Positions 52,625 to 61,901 of a stretch of DNA of 64,000 bases are shown here, one piece after another. Within the stretch, counting starts at the first letter, position 1. Every line of letters starts with the position of its first letter. Source of the DNA: CAAGNP01 sp045595965 (lineage in GTDB: Bacteria > Bacteroidota > Bacteroidia > Bacteroidales > UBA932); the NCBI GenBank assembly GCA_045595965.1, contig JAZOBN010000037.1, positions 1 through 64,000 of the forward strand, written 5' to 3'. The translations under genes and the position numbers were made by a program. The notes beneath the pieces were generated by a model, which was not told the DNA's origin, did not search any database, and saw only the letters and a list, made by a program, of their open reading frames with translations.

Positions 52625-54056
52625 TTCAAGGAACATATATCGCAATATCGACTGGGTACTGATAGTATGCTACCTCCTTCTGGTCTTTTTCGGCTGGATC
52701 AATATCTACGCATCTGTATATAATCAGGAGACATCTTCCATATTCTCATTGAGTCAGAGGAGCGGGATGCAGTTTCTATGGATATGCATATCCATCTCTG
52801 TAGCAATTCTCCTCATATTTGTCATCAACCCCAAATTCTATATGGGTATGGTGTGGTGGCTCTATCTCTTCACCTTGCTCCTCCTGGTTGCCGTCCTCAT
52901 ATTCGGACGTGAGGTAAATGGATCCAAATCGTGGTTGATTCTTGGTCCGGTTGCTCTCCAACCTTCAGAACTCTCCAAAATAACGACCTCACTTGCTTTG
53001 GCAACCTTTATGAGCAAGTACAATTATAAAATCACCATTACATCAAACCTCATCAAGACTATACTGATTCTTGCTGTTCCGGCATTTCTCATCATCCTGG
53101 AACCCGATGCAGGGACTGTTCTTGTGTATTGCGGGTTTGTCTTCATGCTCTATCGCGAAGGGCTCACCGGATGGGTCATATCCATTGCTATGGTTGCCGT
53201 ACTACTTTTCGTTCTGACCCTGAAGTTCTCCCCATTTGTCTCAATCCTGGTACTATTGGCTCTATATGGCATCCTCAAAGGGGTATTCCAGCGTAGAGTT
53301 TTGTCCGGCATATTGATATACACTGCTATAATTGGCCTATTTGCCTTTATCCCAAAATTGTTGCAGTGGAATATTCTTCAGCCATTGTCAAAAATAGATG
53401 CCTCATACTATCTTCTGATTCTGATTCTACCAGTCCTTATAATCTCTGTTCTGAGGGACAAAAAGATCAAACTGCGGAGAACAGGTTACATGAAATACCT
53501 GATAATCACCTTTGTATGCGCCACTGCTTTTATTTTTTCAGTTGAATTCATCTTTGACAAGGTACTTAAAGAGCACCATAGGGACAGAATAGAGAACCTC
53601 CTTGGAATCACCCAGGATCTCCAGGGTGCCGGATACAATGTGAATCAGTCAAAAATTGCCATAGGTTCCGGCGGTCTTACAGGAAAAGGGTTCCTTGAGG
53701 GGACACAGACAAAATTCAGATTTGTACCGGAACAAAGCACCGACTTCATATTCTGCACTATCGGAGAAGAGTGGGGCTTTATAGGGACATTTGGGGTACT
53801 GATGGTATTTATGATTCTCATTTTGCGAATCATATCGAATGCAGAGAAGCAGAAAGACTCCTCTATCCGGATTTACGGATATTGCGTAGCCTGCTGCCTC
53901 TTCATGCACGTATTTATCAACATCTCGATGACAATAGGGCTATTTCCTGTTGTGGGAATCCCCCTACCTTTCATCAGTTACGGAGGTACATCATTCCTCT
54001 CTTTCACTATTCTTCTCTTCATATTCATCCGTCTGGACCTGGAGAGATGGAAGTAA
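52614..54056 (+). CDS. rodA: Peptidoglycan glycosyltransferase RodA
   Basis: SEDS-family polymerase paired with PBP2. 480 residues with about ten helices; the family signatures NGSKSWLILGPVALQPSELSKI near 101-122 and FIFCTIGEEWGFIG near 373-386 are present, as is VGIPLPFISYGGTS near the C-terminus. It is longer than E. coli RodA because of extra hydrophobic segments in the middle. Starts within the 3' end of the PBP2 gene. Confidence 0.95.
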   Translation: MTNNSRNIYRNIDWVLIVCYLLLVFFGWINIYASVYNQETSSIFSLSQRSGMQFLWICISISVAILLIFVINPKFYMGMVWWLYLFTLLLLVAVLIFGREVNGSKSWLILGPVALQPSELSKITTSLALATFMSKYNYKITITSNLIKTILILAVPAFLIILEPDAGTVLVYCGFVFMLYREGLTGWVISIAMVAVLLFVLTLKFSPFVSILVLLALYGILKGVFQRRVLSGILIYTAIIGLFAFIPKLLQWNILQPLSKIDASYYLLILILPVLIISVLRDKKIKLRRTGYMKYLIITFVCATAFIFSVEFIFDKVLKEHHRDRIENLLGITQDLQGAGYNVNQSKIAIGSGGLTGKGFLEGTQTKFRFVPEQSTDFIFCTIGEEWGFIGTFGVLMVFMILILRIISNAEKQKDSSIRIYGYCVACCLFMHVFINISMTIGLFPVVGIPLPFISYGGTSFLSFTILLFIFIRLDLERWK

Positions 54057-54070
54057 TTGGAACTTTTTTA

Positions 54071-54078
54071 TAACTTTG
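54071..54078 (+). promoter_or_regulatory. -7 box for gcvP
   Basis: TAACTTTG matches TAnnTTTG, 30 nt before the ATG at 54109. The gap is too short for a glycine riboswitch. Confidence 0.5.
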
Positions 54079-54108
54079 TAGAATTGACAATCTTAAAACA
54101 ACAAATAT

Positions 54109-56931
54109 ATGCCTTTCAACTTTTCAGACAGACACAATGGCCCGAGAGCTCACGAAGTAGAAGAGATGCTCGGGGTTATAGGAGTTAAAAATATGGATGA
54201 ACTTATCGGTCAGACAGTTCCTTCAGACATTATCCTTAAAGAGCCGTTGAAACTCGATCCGGCAATGAGTGAACACCAATATCTTGACCGTCTGCAGAAG
54301 ATTGCTTCCAAAAACAAAATGTACCGTTCTATGATCGGTATTGGTTTTTATGGAACTGCATCACCTGCTGTCATCACCAGAAACATCCTTGAAAACCCTA
54401 GTTGGTATACATCCTACACCCCATATCAGGCAGAGATCTCTCAAGGTCGTCTTGAAGCCCTCATAAACTTCCAGACAATGATTTCGTCCCTAACCGGCTT
54501 CAATATCTCAAACTGTTCTATGCTGGATGATGCCACAGCAGCTGCTGAGGCGATGAGAATGTCGTTCGAACTAAGGACAAGAGATGCTGTAAAAAGTGGA
54601 AAAAACAAATATTTTGTTGACAGCAATATCTTTCCACAAGTGTTGTCAGTGCTCAAAACACGTTCAGCTGCTCTCGGCATTGAATTGGTTATCGGCAACT
54701 GGAGAGAGGCACTTGCCAGCGGATTTGACCCTATGTGTTATGGTGCATTCGTCCAATATCCGGCTTGCAACGGTGAAGTGTGCGACTATACTGAATTTAC
54801 TGCAAAAGCTCACGAAGCAGGCATTCTGGTATCTGCATATTGCGATCTTCTTGCACTGGCTGTTATGAAAGAGCCTGCTGCATGGGGGGCAGATATAGCA
54901 GTCGGCACTGCTCAGAGATTTGGTCTGCCAATGGGATTCGGTGGTCCGACTGCAGGGTGGATGGCTACTAATGACAAATACAAAAGAAATCTTCCTGGCC
55001 GTATTATCGGCATCTCTGTAGACAGACTCGGAAATTCTGCTGTCCGTCTTGCTCTTCAGACCCGTGAGCAGCACATCAAGAGGGAGAAAGCCACCTCGAA
55101 TATCTGTACAGCTACCGCCCTTATGGCTGTAATGAGTGGTATGTATGCAGCATACCACGGACCAAAAGGTCTTCAAGAGATTGCCCTTAACGGTTACAAA
55201 TATGCACACATAGTAGCTCAAAAACTTGTAAGCGGCGGTCTCAAACTGGCTACAGAAAATTACTTTGACACCATTCAAGTGACAGACGTAGATGCCAAAG
55301 CTATTCAGGAAAAAGCATTGGCTGCAGGATATAACTTCTACTACCCATGCGACAGAAGTGTTCAGATATCATTCGACGAACTTTCAAACTGCGAAGAGGC
55401 AAAAGCTATCTGCGGTATCTTTGGAGTAGAGGTTCAATGCGGATGTCAGCTCGAACTCCCTTCACTTATGAAGAGAGAGAGCCCTATCCTTACTCAACCT
55501 GTCTTCAACACTTATCACTCAGAGACTGAGATGATGCGTTATATCAAGAAACTTGAAAGAAGAGATATTTCACTTACCCACTCTATGATCCCTCTCGGAT
55601 CCTGCACAATGAAGCTTAATGCAGCTGCCGAGATGATTCCTGTCACCTGGAGTGAACTTGGCGGAGTACACCCTTATGCACCCGCAGATCAGGTAGAGGG
55701 TTCTCTTCAGATCATCAAGGAACTTGAACACGACCTTGCTGTAATTACCGGCTTCCACGGGTGCTCACTTCAGCCCAACTCTGGTGCTGCCGGTGAGTAT
55801 GCAGGTCTTATGACTATCCGCGGATATCTACATGCCAACGGTCAGAAAGAGAGAAATGTAATCATTATCCCAACATCAGCACACGGCACTAACCCAGCAA
55901 GTGCAGCCATGGCGGGTTTCAATATTGTCCTTGTGGGTTGTGATGAGAACGGTAATATCAATGTTGAGGAGCTTCGCACTAAAGCGATAGAGAATAAAGA
56001 AGTACTGGCTGGCCTTATGATCACATATCCATCTACTCACGGAGTGTTCGAAGTCCAGATCAGAGAGATCTGCAACATCATCCACGAAAACGGAGGTCTT
56101 GTATATATGGACGGTGCAAATATGAATGCACAGGTAGGTATCACCAATCCCGGTTATATCGGGGCAGACGTATGCCACTTGAACCTTCACAAAACATTCG
56201 CAATGCCTCATGGCGGTGGCGGCCCTGGCGTTGGTCCTATCTGCTGTACTGAGGCACTCACTCCATATCTTCCCGGTCACCCTATGGTTCCTGAGTGTGG
56301 TGGTAAAGGTGTAGAAGCTGTCTCAGCAGCACCTTACGGCAGTCCTCTTCTTCTCCCTATCACCCATGCATACATCAAGATGCTTGGTGCTGAAGGTCTG
56401 AGAAAAGCATCGGAGATGGCTATCCTCAACGCCAACTATATCGCTACCAGACTTGCTCCTGAATATAGTGTACTATACACCGGTGCCACCGGTCGCGTAG
56501 CTCACGAGTGCATCATTGATGTCCAGAAATTCAAAGAGGAGTTTGGGGTGGATGCTACCGATATTGCCAAACGTATGATGGACTTCGGTTTCCACGCACC
56601 TACCCTGTCATTCCCTGTACACGAGACTCTTATGGTAGAGCCAACCGAAAGTGAACCACTTTCTGAACTTGAAAGATTCATCGGGATGATGAAAACCATC
56701 AAACAAGAGTGTGAAGACATTAAAGCGGGCAAACTTGACAAAGTTGATAACCCCCTCAAGATGTCCCCCCACACCGCTGATGAAGTCTGCGCCACAGAGT
56801 GGAATCACACATATACAAGAGAGCAGGCAGCATTTCCTGCAGAGTGGATCAGAGAGAACAAATTCTGGCCATATGTTACCCGTGTGGACAACGGATGGGG
56901 CGACAGAAACCTTAAAGCATGTGTTGACTAA
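54109..56931 (+). CDS. gcvP: Glycine dehydrogenase (decarboxylating), P protein
   Basis: PLP enzyme of the glycine cleavage system, loading aminomethyl onto GcvH. 940 residues, both homologous halves in one chain: N-terminal half with MIGIGFYGTASPAVI and TPYQAEISQGRLEALINFQT; C-terminal half with the PLP lysine K695 in HLNLHKTFAMPHGGGGPG. gcvT and gcvH are not in the window. Monocistronic, ending in a strong terminator. Confidence 0.97.
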   Translation: MPFNFSDRHNGPRAHEVEEMLGVIGVKNMDELIGQTVPSDIILKEPLKLDPAMSEHQYLDRLQKIASKNKMYRSMIGIGFYGTASPAVITRNILENPSWYTSYTPYQAEISQGRLEALINFQTMISSLTGFNISNCSMLDDATAAAEAMRMSFELRTRDAVKSGKNKYFVDSNIFPQVLSVLKTRSAALGIELVIGNWREALASGFDPMCYGAFVQYPACNGEVCDYTEFTAKAHEAGILVSAYCDLLALAVMKEPAAWGADIAVGTAQRFGLPMGFGGPTAGWMATNDKYKRNLPGRIIGISVDRLGNSAVRLALQTREQHIKREKATSNICTATALMAVMSGMYAAYHGPKGLQEIALNGYKYAHIVAQKLVSGGLKLATENYFDTIQVTDVDAKAIQEKALAAGYNFYYPCDRSVQISFDELSNCEEAKAICGIFGVEVQCGCQLELPSLMKRESPILTQPVFNTYHSETEMMRYIKKLERRDISLTHSMIPLGSCTMKLNAAAEMIPVTWSELGGVHPYAPADQVEGSLQIIKELEHDLAVITGFHGCSLQPNSGAAGEYAGLMTIRGYLHANGQKERNVIIIPTSAHGTNPASAAMAGFNIVLVGCDENGNINVEELRTKAIENKEVLAGLMITYPSTHGVFEVQIREICNIIHENGGLVYMDGANMNAQVGITNPGYIGADVCHLNLHKTFAMPHGGGGPGVGPICCTEALTPYLPGHPMVPECGGKGVEAVSAAPYGSPLLLPITHAYIKMLGAEGLRKASEMAILNANYIATRLAPEYSVLYTGATGRVAHECIIDVQKFKEEFGVDATDIAKRMMDFGFHAPTLSFPVHETLMVEPTESEPLSELERFIGMMKTIKQECEDIKAGKLDKVDNPLKMSPHTADEVCATEWNHTYTREQAAFPAEWIRENKFWPYVTRVDNGWGDRNLKACVD

Positions 56932-56957
56932 TATAGAAATTTGTATAAAGACAATGC

Positions 56958-56995
56958 AAAAGAGGCTGACCCGCGTGGGTCAACCTCTTTTTTTT
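56958..56995 (+). terminator. Intrinsic terminator after gcvP
   Basis: A long GC-containing stem (AAAGAGG pairing with CCTCTTT outside, TGACCC with GGGTCA inside, 4-nt loop) is followed by eight or more Ts, 27 nt after the gcvP stop. It is the clearest protein-gene terminator in the window. Confidence 0.85.
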
Positions 56996-57028
56996 ACCAC
57001 AGAATTTTTATTTCTCCAAGGAAATTGT

Positions 57029-57036
57029 TAAATTTG
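57029..57036 (+). promoter_or_regulatory. -7 box for the DUF4249-TonB receptor locus
   Basis: TAAATTTG matches TAnnTTTG, 31 nt before the ATG at 57068. There is no obvious -33 element. Confidence 0.5.
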
Positions 57037-57067
57037 ATTACTATTAACTATTAAATATTCAACTGCC

Positions 57068-57556
57068 ATGAGAACAAAATTCACATTTGTACTTATTATT
57101 GCTATCATTGGGAGTTCTATACTTTATTCCTCTTATAAAAAAGAGCCGTTACCAGATGTAATAGACCCTAATGCACAAGACTCCACCTACACCGAAATTG
57201 TCAGAGGAGAATTTGTCCCAAGGGACAGCGCTATAAAGCTTGCACTAGAGTATGGTAAAATTGACTTCTATAATGACACTGTCCGCATATTTGCTTCTAA
57301 AGACACTATTCTACCCAATACAAGTTTCTATGGAGGGTTCATAACCTCCCCAAACTATTCGACGTGGCTCATCTTAACAAACAAGATTGTTAACAGAACA
57401 GCGCAACCTGGATATAACTACTATTTTGTAGATGCCTACTCTGATAGTATAAAGTTCTATAAAGAAGGGGATATTCCAAATACAATTTCTTCTTTTGAAG
57501 AACTCCGCACACACTTTGGATTCCCTAACCGCCCGACAAAAAGTAAAATCCAGTGA
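57068..57556 (+). CDS. Small exported protein of a TonB receptor locus, lipobox Cys replaced by Tyr
   Basis: I do not recognise a named family. 162 residues with an N-terminal hydrophobic segment (about 6-21) ending in LYSSYKKEPLP. Bacteroidetes lipoproteins normally show SSCKKE here; residue 23 is Tyr (TAT at 57134-57136), one base from TGT. The rest is mixed beta with many Tyr, Asp and Asn residues. The gene and the next look more AT-rich than the housekeeping genes. Overlaps the possible GTG start of the DUF4249 gene by 4 nt. Probably an accessory component of the receptor system. Confidence 0.75.
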   Translation: MRTKFTFVLIIAIIGSSILYSSYKKEPLPDVIDPNAQDSTYTEIVRGEFVPRDSAIKLALEYGKIDFYNDTVRIFASKDTILPNTSFYGGFITSPNYSTWLILTNKIVNRTAQPGYNYYFVDAYSDSIKFYKEGDIPNTISSFEELRTHFGFPNRPTKSKIQ

Positions 57557-57561
57557 CCAGT

Positions 57562-59139
57562 ATGCACAATAAATCTATATTCATTGCTTTATTTTGTGCG
57601 TGGCTGCTCCCCTCTTGTGTAAGAACGATATCCTTGGACCCCAAAGAGGATAAGGAAGTTGTTGTGCATTGTGTCCTCACAAAGGACAGTATTCAGACAT
57701 TGCATTTGACATATATGAGGGGAATACAAGATGTGTCAAGTGTTCCTATTAACGATGGCTCTGCATATCTGGTTCATTTACCTTCTCGTCACAACAAGAT
57801 TTCTGACACTATGTCATTTACCAATATTGGTGATGGTTTATGGCAACTGGATTACACACCTGTTCCTAATGGGGAATACGAGCTGCTGTATTTTAACAAG
57901 GAGAAAGAAATATCTCTCACAGCAAAAACAGAGTTTCCAAAACCACATAATGTTTTTATGTACCACAACTTCAATTCTATAATTCAATGGCAGCCTTCTC
58001 ATAGAGAGTATGCAACTTCGGGGGATTTTGATGTTTGGTCAGACTCATTATGGCTTGCTATGAATAATCTCGACAACAGCATAAGTAAATATGAAGGAGA
58101 ACAGCTTCTTATCCGAAAAATCTACTTAGGGGACTATTTTCACTACTTTTTATCTGATATCCAACTACCATATCCAAATGAAGATTTTTATAAGTATTCC
58201 TATATACACACCGATAAAGAAATTTATTTATCGAATTTCTACAAGTTCAGAGAACCGAGCAGACATCGTATGATCACACCCATATACTATGATATTCTCC
58301 CAAATGATAATTACCTCGTGTGGATATATGGGATGGATTTTATTCCCAATAACTTTGGTGGAGAGTGGAAAATTGCATCAAAAATTGTCACAGACCATCA
58401 GAACTGCGATAATTTCAACACTACAGGAGAAAAGTTTGAAGATATTCTTGATGAAGTAGGCCACTATGATCCAACATTCAGCAATGAAATTGGCTCATAC
58501 AATCACTTACACACATTGGTTCACAACAAGTATATAAGGATAGATAATCCCGGCAATTATGACAACGGATATCTGGACTCTATTAAAGCGATTATCAATG
58601 GCGACAAGAAAGACTTTATTTATTATGATATAATGAATAAAGATCTTCCAAGAGATCACGAGAACTACCTTTTCCCAAACAACAACTACTTTGAAGATCC
58701 ATATAAGCAAATGTTTAGCAGTATGTTTATAATTGACGGAAACTTCAACACCCCATACATGTATAATGACTTTATAATGAACTCCGATAATAGTGACACT
58801 AAATATGGGGGAAAAAGCAAAGGAAAACGGGATATATATTTTCTAAGCAGAGACTCCCGTATTGCAAGGAAGTCTAAAGGAAGTCCATTCCCTGGTATTA
58901 TGGAAGATGGAGAATTTGACGGTTTTTGGGAAGAAGCTCTCCCTTATCAGGGATACCTCTCATTCATGTTTGTATCACGAGAGTATGATGAGTATCTCAA
59001 ATCTACATACAAACTCATCCCAAAACCGGTAACAGATATAACCGAACTGTACAACAATCGAAACATGTTCTATACAAATGTCATAGGTGGTGCTGGTATT
59101 TTTGGGGCATGTTATGAAGTACGAAAAAATGCATTCTAA
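57562..59139 (+). CDS. DUF4249-family outer-membrane lipoprotein
   Basis: 525 residues from MHNKSIFIALFCAWLLPSCVRT; a GTG at 57553 is the less likely alternative. Lipobox LPSC gives a lipidated Cys at about residue 19. The N-terminal beta domain (about 24-130; EVVVHCVLTKDSIQTLHLTY, then GSAYLVHLP and GEYELLYFNKEK) is the DUF4249 signature. The C-terminal 350 residues are less conserved and rich in Tyr, Asn and Asp. DUF4249 proteins usually accompany a TonB-dependent receptor, as here. The ligand is unknown. Looks AT-rich relative to its neighbours. Confidence 0.85.
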   Translation: MHNKSIFIALFCAWLLPSCVRTISLDPKEDKEVVVHCVLTKDSIQTLHLTYMRGIQDVSSVPINDGSAYLVHLPSRHNKISDTMSFTNIGDGLWQLDYTPVPNGEYELLYFNKEKEISLTAKTEFPKPHNVFMYHNFNSIIQWQPSHREYATSGDFDVWSDSLWLAMNNLDNSISKYEGEQLLIRKIYLGDYFHYFLSDIQLPYPNEDFYKYSYIHTDKEIYLSNFYKFREPSRHRMITPIYYDILPNDNYLVWIYGMDFIPNNFGGEWKIASKIVTDHQNCDNFNTTGEKFEDILDEVGHYDPTFSNEIGSYNHLHTLVHNKYIRIDNPGNYDNGYLDSIKAIINGDKKDFIYYDIMNKDLPRDHENYLFPNNNYFEDPYKQMFSSMFIIDGNFNTPYMYNDFIMNSDNSDTKYGGKSKGKRDIYFLSRDSRIARKSKGSPFPGIMEDGEFDGFWEEALPYQGYLSFMFVSREYDEYLKSTYKLIPKPVTDITELYNNRNMFYTNVIGGAGIFGACYEVRKNAF

Positions 59140-59144
59140 GAGAA

Positions 59145-61241
59145 ATGAAAAAAATACTACATACATTAATCATTCTAACTTGTAGTATCTCTTTATGGGG
59201 GCAAAAGCATGAAACGGAGGTTCAAGACACACTTGATCCAGCCTATTCAACTGCCTATAAAACGATTAAAAGAGAGGTGGGAATGACCCGAATAGATATC
59301 AAGGAGGCTGTTATGGTGTCAAGTCCAATGGGAGAAGGGGATGTCATTAAATTTATTCAGACACTTCCCGGCATCTCCATCGGAGGAGAGGGTACTTCCG
59401 CGATTTATGTCCGTGGGGGCAATATCGGGAACAATACAATAACACTTGACGATGTTCCGCTGTATGGTTATGGGCACTTACTTGGCCTCACAACTGCATT
59501 TTCTCCAGATATAGTGGGCAACATGGATTTCTATGTAGGGGGCTTTGAAGGGGAGTCAAACAATTTGCTCGCTTCCCACATAAAAGTGACATCAAAAGAT
59601 GGGAATTTCACCAGATATACCGGCAATGGGTCAATAAGCAACTTTATCGTAAGTGCCTCTTCCTCAGGTCCAATTGTAAAAAACAAATTATCATATTTGG
59701 TGGCTGGAAGAATCTCTCCATTCGGATTGGAATATCAGGCATTCAGCTCAATATTAAAAGAGAGTCCATTACTTTTTGAGCAGTTCAATGCTTCTGTTTA
59801 TGATGTTTTCGGCAAACTCACATACCGTATTTCCGACAAAATTGATCTTCGCGGCTCAATCTTTCACTCAAAAGACGGATATATGTATGGTGAGCCAAAG
59901 TCCCTTGACAATCTTGCTTGGGACAACTTGACAGGCAATCTCAATCTTGAATACAGAATAAATGAGAAATGGATGTTCCGCTCTGTCGCTTCATACAATG
60001 ACTATGGCAGCTTGCAGGAGCAAGAAAAGGAACTCAACGGTTCACAAAATAGTCTTTCTATAAAATCGAGCATCTATGAAATAATGATCAGGGAGGTAGC
60101 CCAATACAACATAGCCCCCGGGATGAGTTTGAAATTTGGAATAACAGGCAAATTCAACAGGTTCAATCCCGGCTCTTCCAAGTACTATGAAGGGAGTGAC
60201 TTGGAGAAAGGGGACTCCATCCCTTATTCAGATAAAATTTCCAACACATTCTTAGGGACCCCTTTCATCCAGTATGAATTGGCAAAAGAGAATAAATACC
60301 GTTTTATGCTTGCTGCACGGTACAACATCTTTGTCAACTCAGATAAGAAATATTCATTCCAGACATTGATTCATAATCCGGAGGTAAGCGCTATAGCCAA
60401 TTACAGTTTCTTTCCATGGTTGGGTGCAGAAGCCTCTTTTGACTATATTTCCCAATATTTTCACACCCTTGAGGGGATCCCGTTGGGATGGTCTCTTGAT
60501 ATGATTATTCCATCAAGCGATGATTACAAGCCTGAGACAAGTATCCAATACTATCTGGGTCTCTTCTCCAATATAGGCCAACATCACAGAATATCTGTCG
60601 GTGCTTATTTCAAAAAAATGAAAAATCTTGTCTATTTTGCTGATGCAACCAATTTCTTCAGTGCCTCTGCCCCTAACTGGCAGGACAATATCAAAACGGG
60701 GGATGGATTTGGTAAAGGGATTGAGATATTGTATGAGAAATCTGGGAATGTCCTTACATACAGGATCGCATATACCTTATCAGAGAGCAGAAGAAAATTT
60801 CCAACTATAAACCGTGGCAACAGTTTCAGGGCAAAATACGACAGGCCTCACATCCTTAATGCAAATGTAAATTACAAAATCATAGACCATGAGGAGTTCA
60901 AACTCTCTGCAAATTCCCTTTTCGTCTTCCAAAGCGGTCACCTTGAATCTGTGAGATCAGCTGTATTTCCTGGAATACTCCCTGGGTGGGGGGAAGAGAT
61001 ACCTTTGGACTACTACTCTTCTCCCAATAATTTCAGAATGCCAAACTATATCCGCTGGGATATCGGATGCAACATGAATTTCATCAGAAAAAAAACCAGA
61101 CACACACTGAATGTGGGGATATACAACCTCCTCAACAGGTTCAATCCCTTCTCGTTATACTATAATTCTGAATTGTTGGAGTGGCAGATGATGGCATTGT
61201 TCCCTATTATGCCCAATTTCTATTACAAAATAGAATTTTAA
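59145..61241 (+). CDS. TonB-dependent receptor without N-terminal regulatory domain
   Basis: 698 residues with signal peptide (MKKILHTLIILTCSISLWGQ). The plug domain (about 45-165) has GDVIKFIQTLPGISIGGEGTSAIYVRGG; the barrel follows to the C-terminal aromatic NFYYKIEF. Most Bacteroidetes receptors paired with DUF4249 begin with a carboxypeptidase-like regulatory domain, which is missing here. It starts 5 nt after the DUF4249 gene and presumably imports a ligand captured by it. Confidence 0.92.
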   Translation: MKKILHTLIILTCSISLWGQKHETEVQDTLDPAYSTAYKTIKREVGMTRIDIKEAVMVSSPMGEGDVIKFIQTLPGISIGGEGTSAIYVRGGNIGNNTITLDDVPLYGYGHLLGLTTAFSPDIVGNMDFYVGGFEGESNNLLASHIKVTSKDGNFTRYTGNGSISNFIVSASSSGPIVKNKLSYLVAGRISPFGLEYQAFSSILKESPLLFEQFNASVYDVFGKLTYRISDKIDLRGSIFHSKDGYMYGEPKSLDNLAWDNLTGNLNLEYRINEKWMFRSVASYNDYGSLQEQEKELNGSQNSLSIKSSIYEIMIREVAQYNIAPGMSLKFGITGKFNRFNPGSSKYYEGSDLEKGDSIPYSDKISNTFLGTPFIQYELAKENKYRFMLAARYNIFVNSDKKYSFQTLIHNPEVSAIANYSFFPWLGAEASFDYISQYFHTLEGIPLGWSLDMIIPSSDDYKPETSIQYYLGLFSNIGQHHRISVGAYFKKMKNLVYFADATNFFSASAPNWQDNIKTGDGFGKGIEILYEKSGNVLTYRIAYTLSESRRKFPTINRGNSFRAKYDRPHILNANVNYKIIDHEEFKLSANSLFVFQSGHLESVRSAVFPGILPGWGEEIPLDYYSSPNNFRMPNYIRWDIGCNMNFIRKKTRHTLNVGIYNLLNRFNPFSLYYNSELLEWQMMALFPIMPNFYYKIEF

Positions 61242-61270
61242 CCAAACGTTACACCTTTTTTGGTTTTTTT
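61240..61270 (+). terminator. Weak terminator-like hairpin after the TonB receptor gene
   Basis: AACCAAA (61240-61246) pairs with TTTGGTT (61259-61265) around a 12-nt loop, followed by Ts to 61270. The stem is short and AT-rich, so function is uncertain. Confidence 0.35.
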
Positions 61271-61272
61271 GC

Positions 61273-61280
61273 TAAATTTG
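61273..61280 (+). promoter_or_regulatory. -7 box for purN
   Basis: TAAATTTG matches TAnnTTTG, 20 nt before the purN ATG at 61301, directly after a T-tract. Confidence 0.5.
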
Positions 61281-61300
61281 CTGAACAAAAATAACCCAAA

Positions 61301-61876
61301 ATGTTCAGTATAGCAGTATTTGCTTCGGGTTCTGGCAGCAATGCCGAAAACCTCGTAAGCCATTTCAAAGATTCAACCGTAGGGCGAATCAGCTTAATCC
61401 TCTCGAACAAGAAGGACGCATATGTCCTCCAACGTGCGGAAAGATTGGGCGTCCCCTACAGCACGTTCACTTACAAGGAGTTTCAAGACTCGCAGTTCAT
61501 CCTGTCCATTCTTGACAAGTACCACATTGACTTTATCCTCCTTGCGGGTTTTCTACTAAAGGTTCCTGAATATCTGCTGATCAAATATCCAGGCAGAATT
61601 CTCAACATCCATCCATCTTTGCTCCCCAAATATGGAGGAAAAGGGATGTATGGTGAGTATGTTCATCAGGCTGTAATCAAGGCCAAAGAGAGACAATCAG
61701 GTATTACCATCCATGTTATCGACAACCAGTATGATTGTGGCAAAACAATTTACCAGAGCATCTGTTCTGTCAATGATGATGATACACCCCAGACTCTTGC
61801 AGCCAAGATTCACGAATTGGAGAGGGCTTATCCTCAAGTTGCTGAAGATTACATCTCTGCTGAATTTTCTATTTAA
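61301..61876 (+). CDS. purN: Phosphoribosylglycinamide formyltransferase
   Basis: Transfers formyl from 10-formyl-THF to GAR in purine synthesis. 191 residues: AVFASGSGSNAENLV near 5-19, LAGFLLKVPEYLL near 82-94, catalytic N and H in RILNIHPSLLPKYGGKGMYG (about 99-118) and the Asp in VIDNQYDCGKTIYQ near 141-154. A lone housekeeping gene between two TonB receptor loci. Confidence 0.95.
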   Translation: MFSIAVFASGSGSNAENLVSHFKDSTVGRISLILSNKKDAYVLQRAERLGVPYSTFTYKEFQDSQFILSILDKYHIDFILLAGFLLKVPEYLLIKYPGRILNIHPSLLPKYGGKGMYGEYVHQAVIKAKERQSGITIHVIDNQYDCGKTIYQSICSVNDDDTPQTLAAKIHELERAYPQVAEDYISAEFSI

Positions 61877-61901
61877 TTTTATAAACTAAAAATTATACAT
61901 T

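Noticed and set aside
54057..54108. Glycine riboswitch before gcvP
   Set aside because: The gap is only 52 nt and contains just a -7 box and spacer.
54664..55278. 204-residue minus-strand ORF inside gcvP
   Set aside because: Antisense shadow; the gcvP frame is continuous and fully conserved-looking there.
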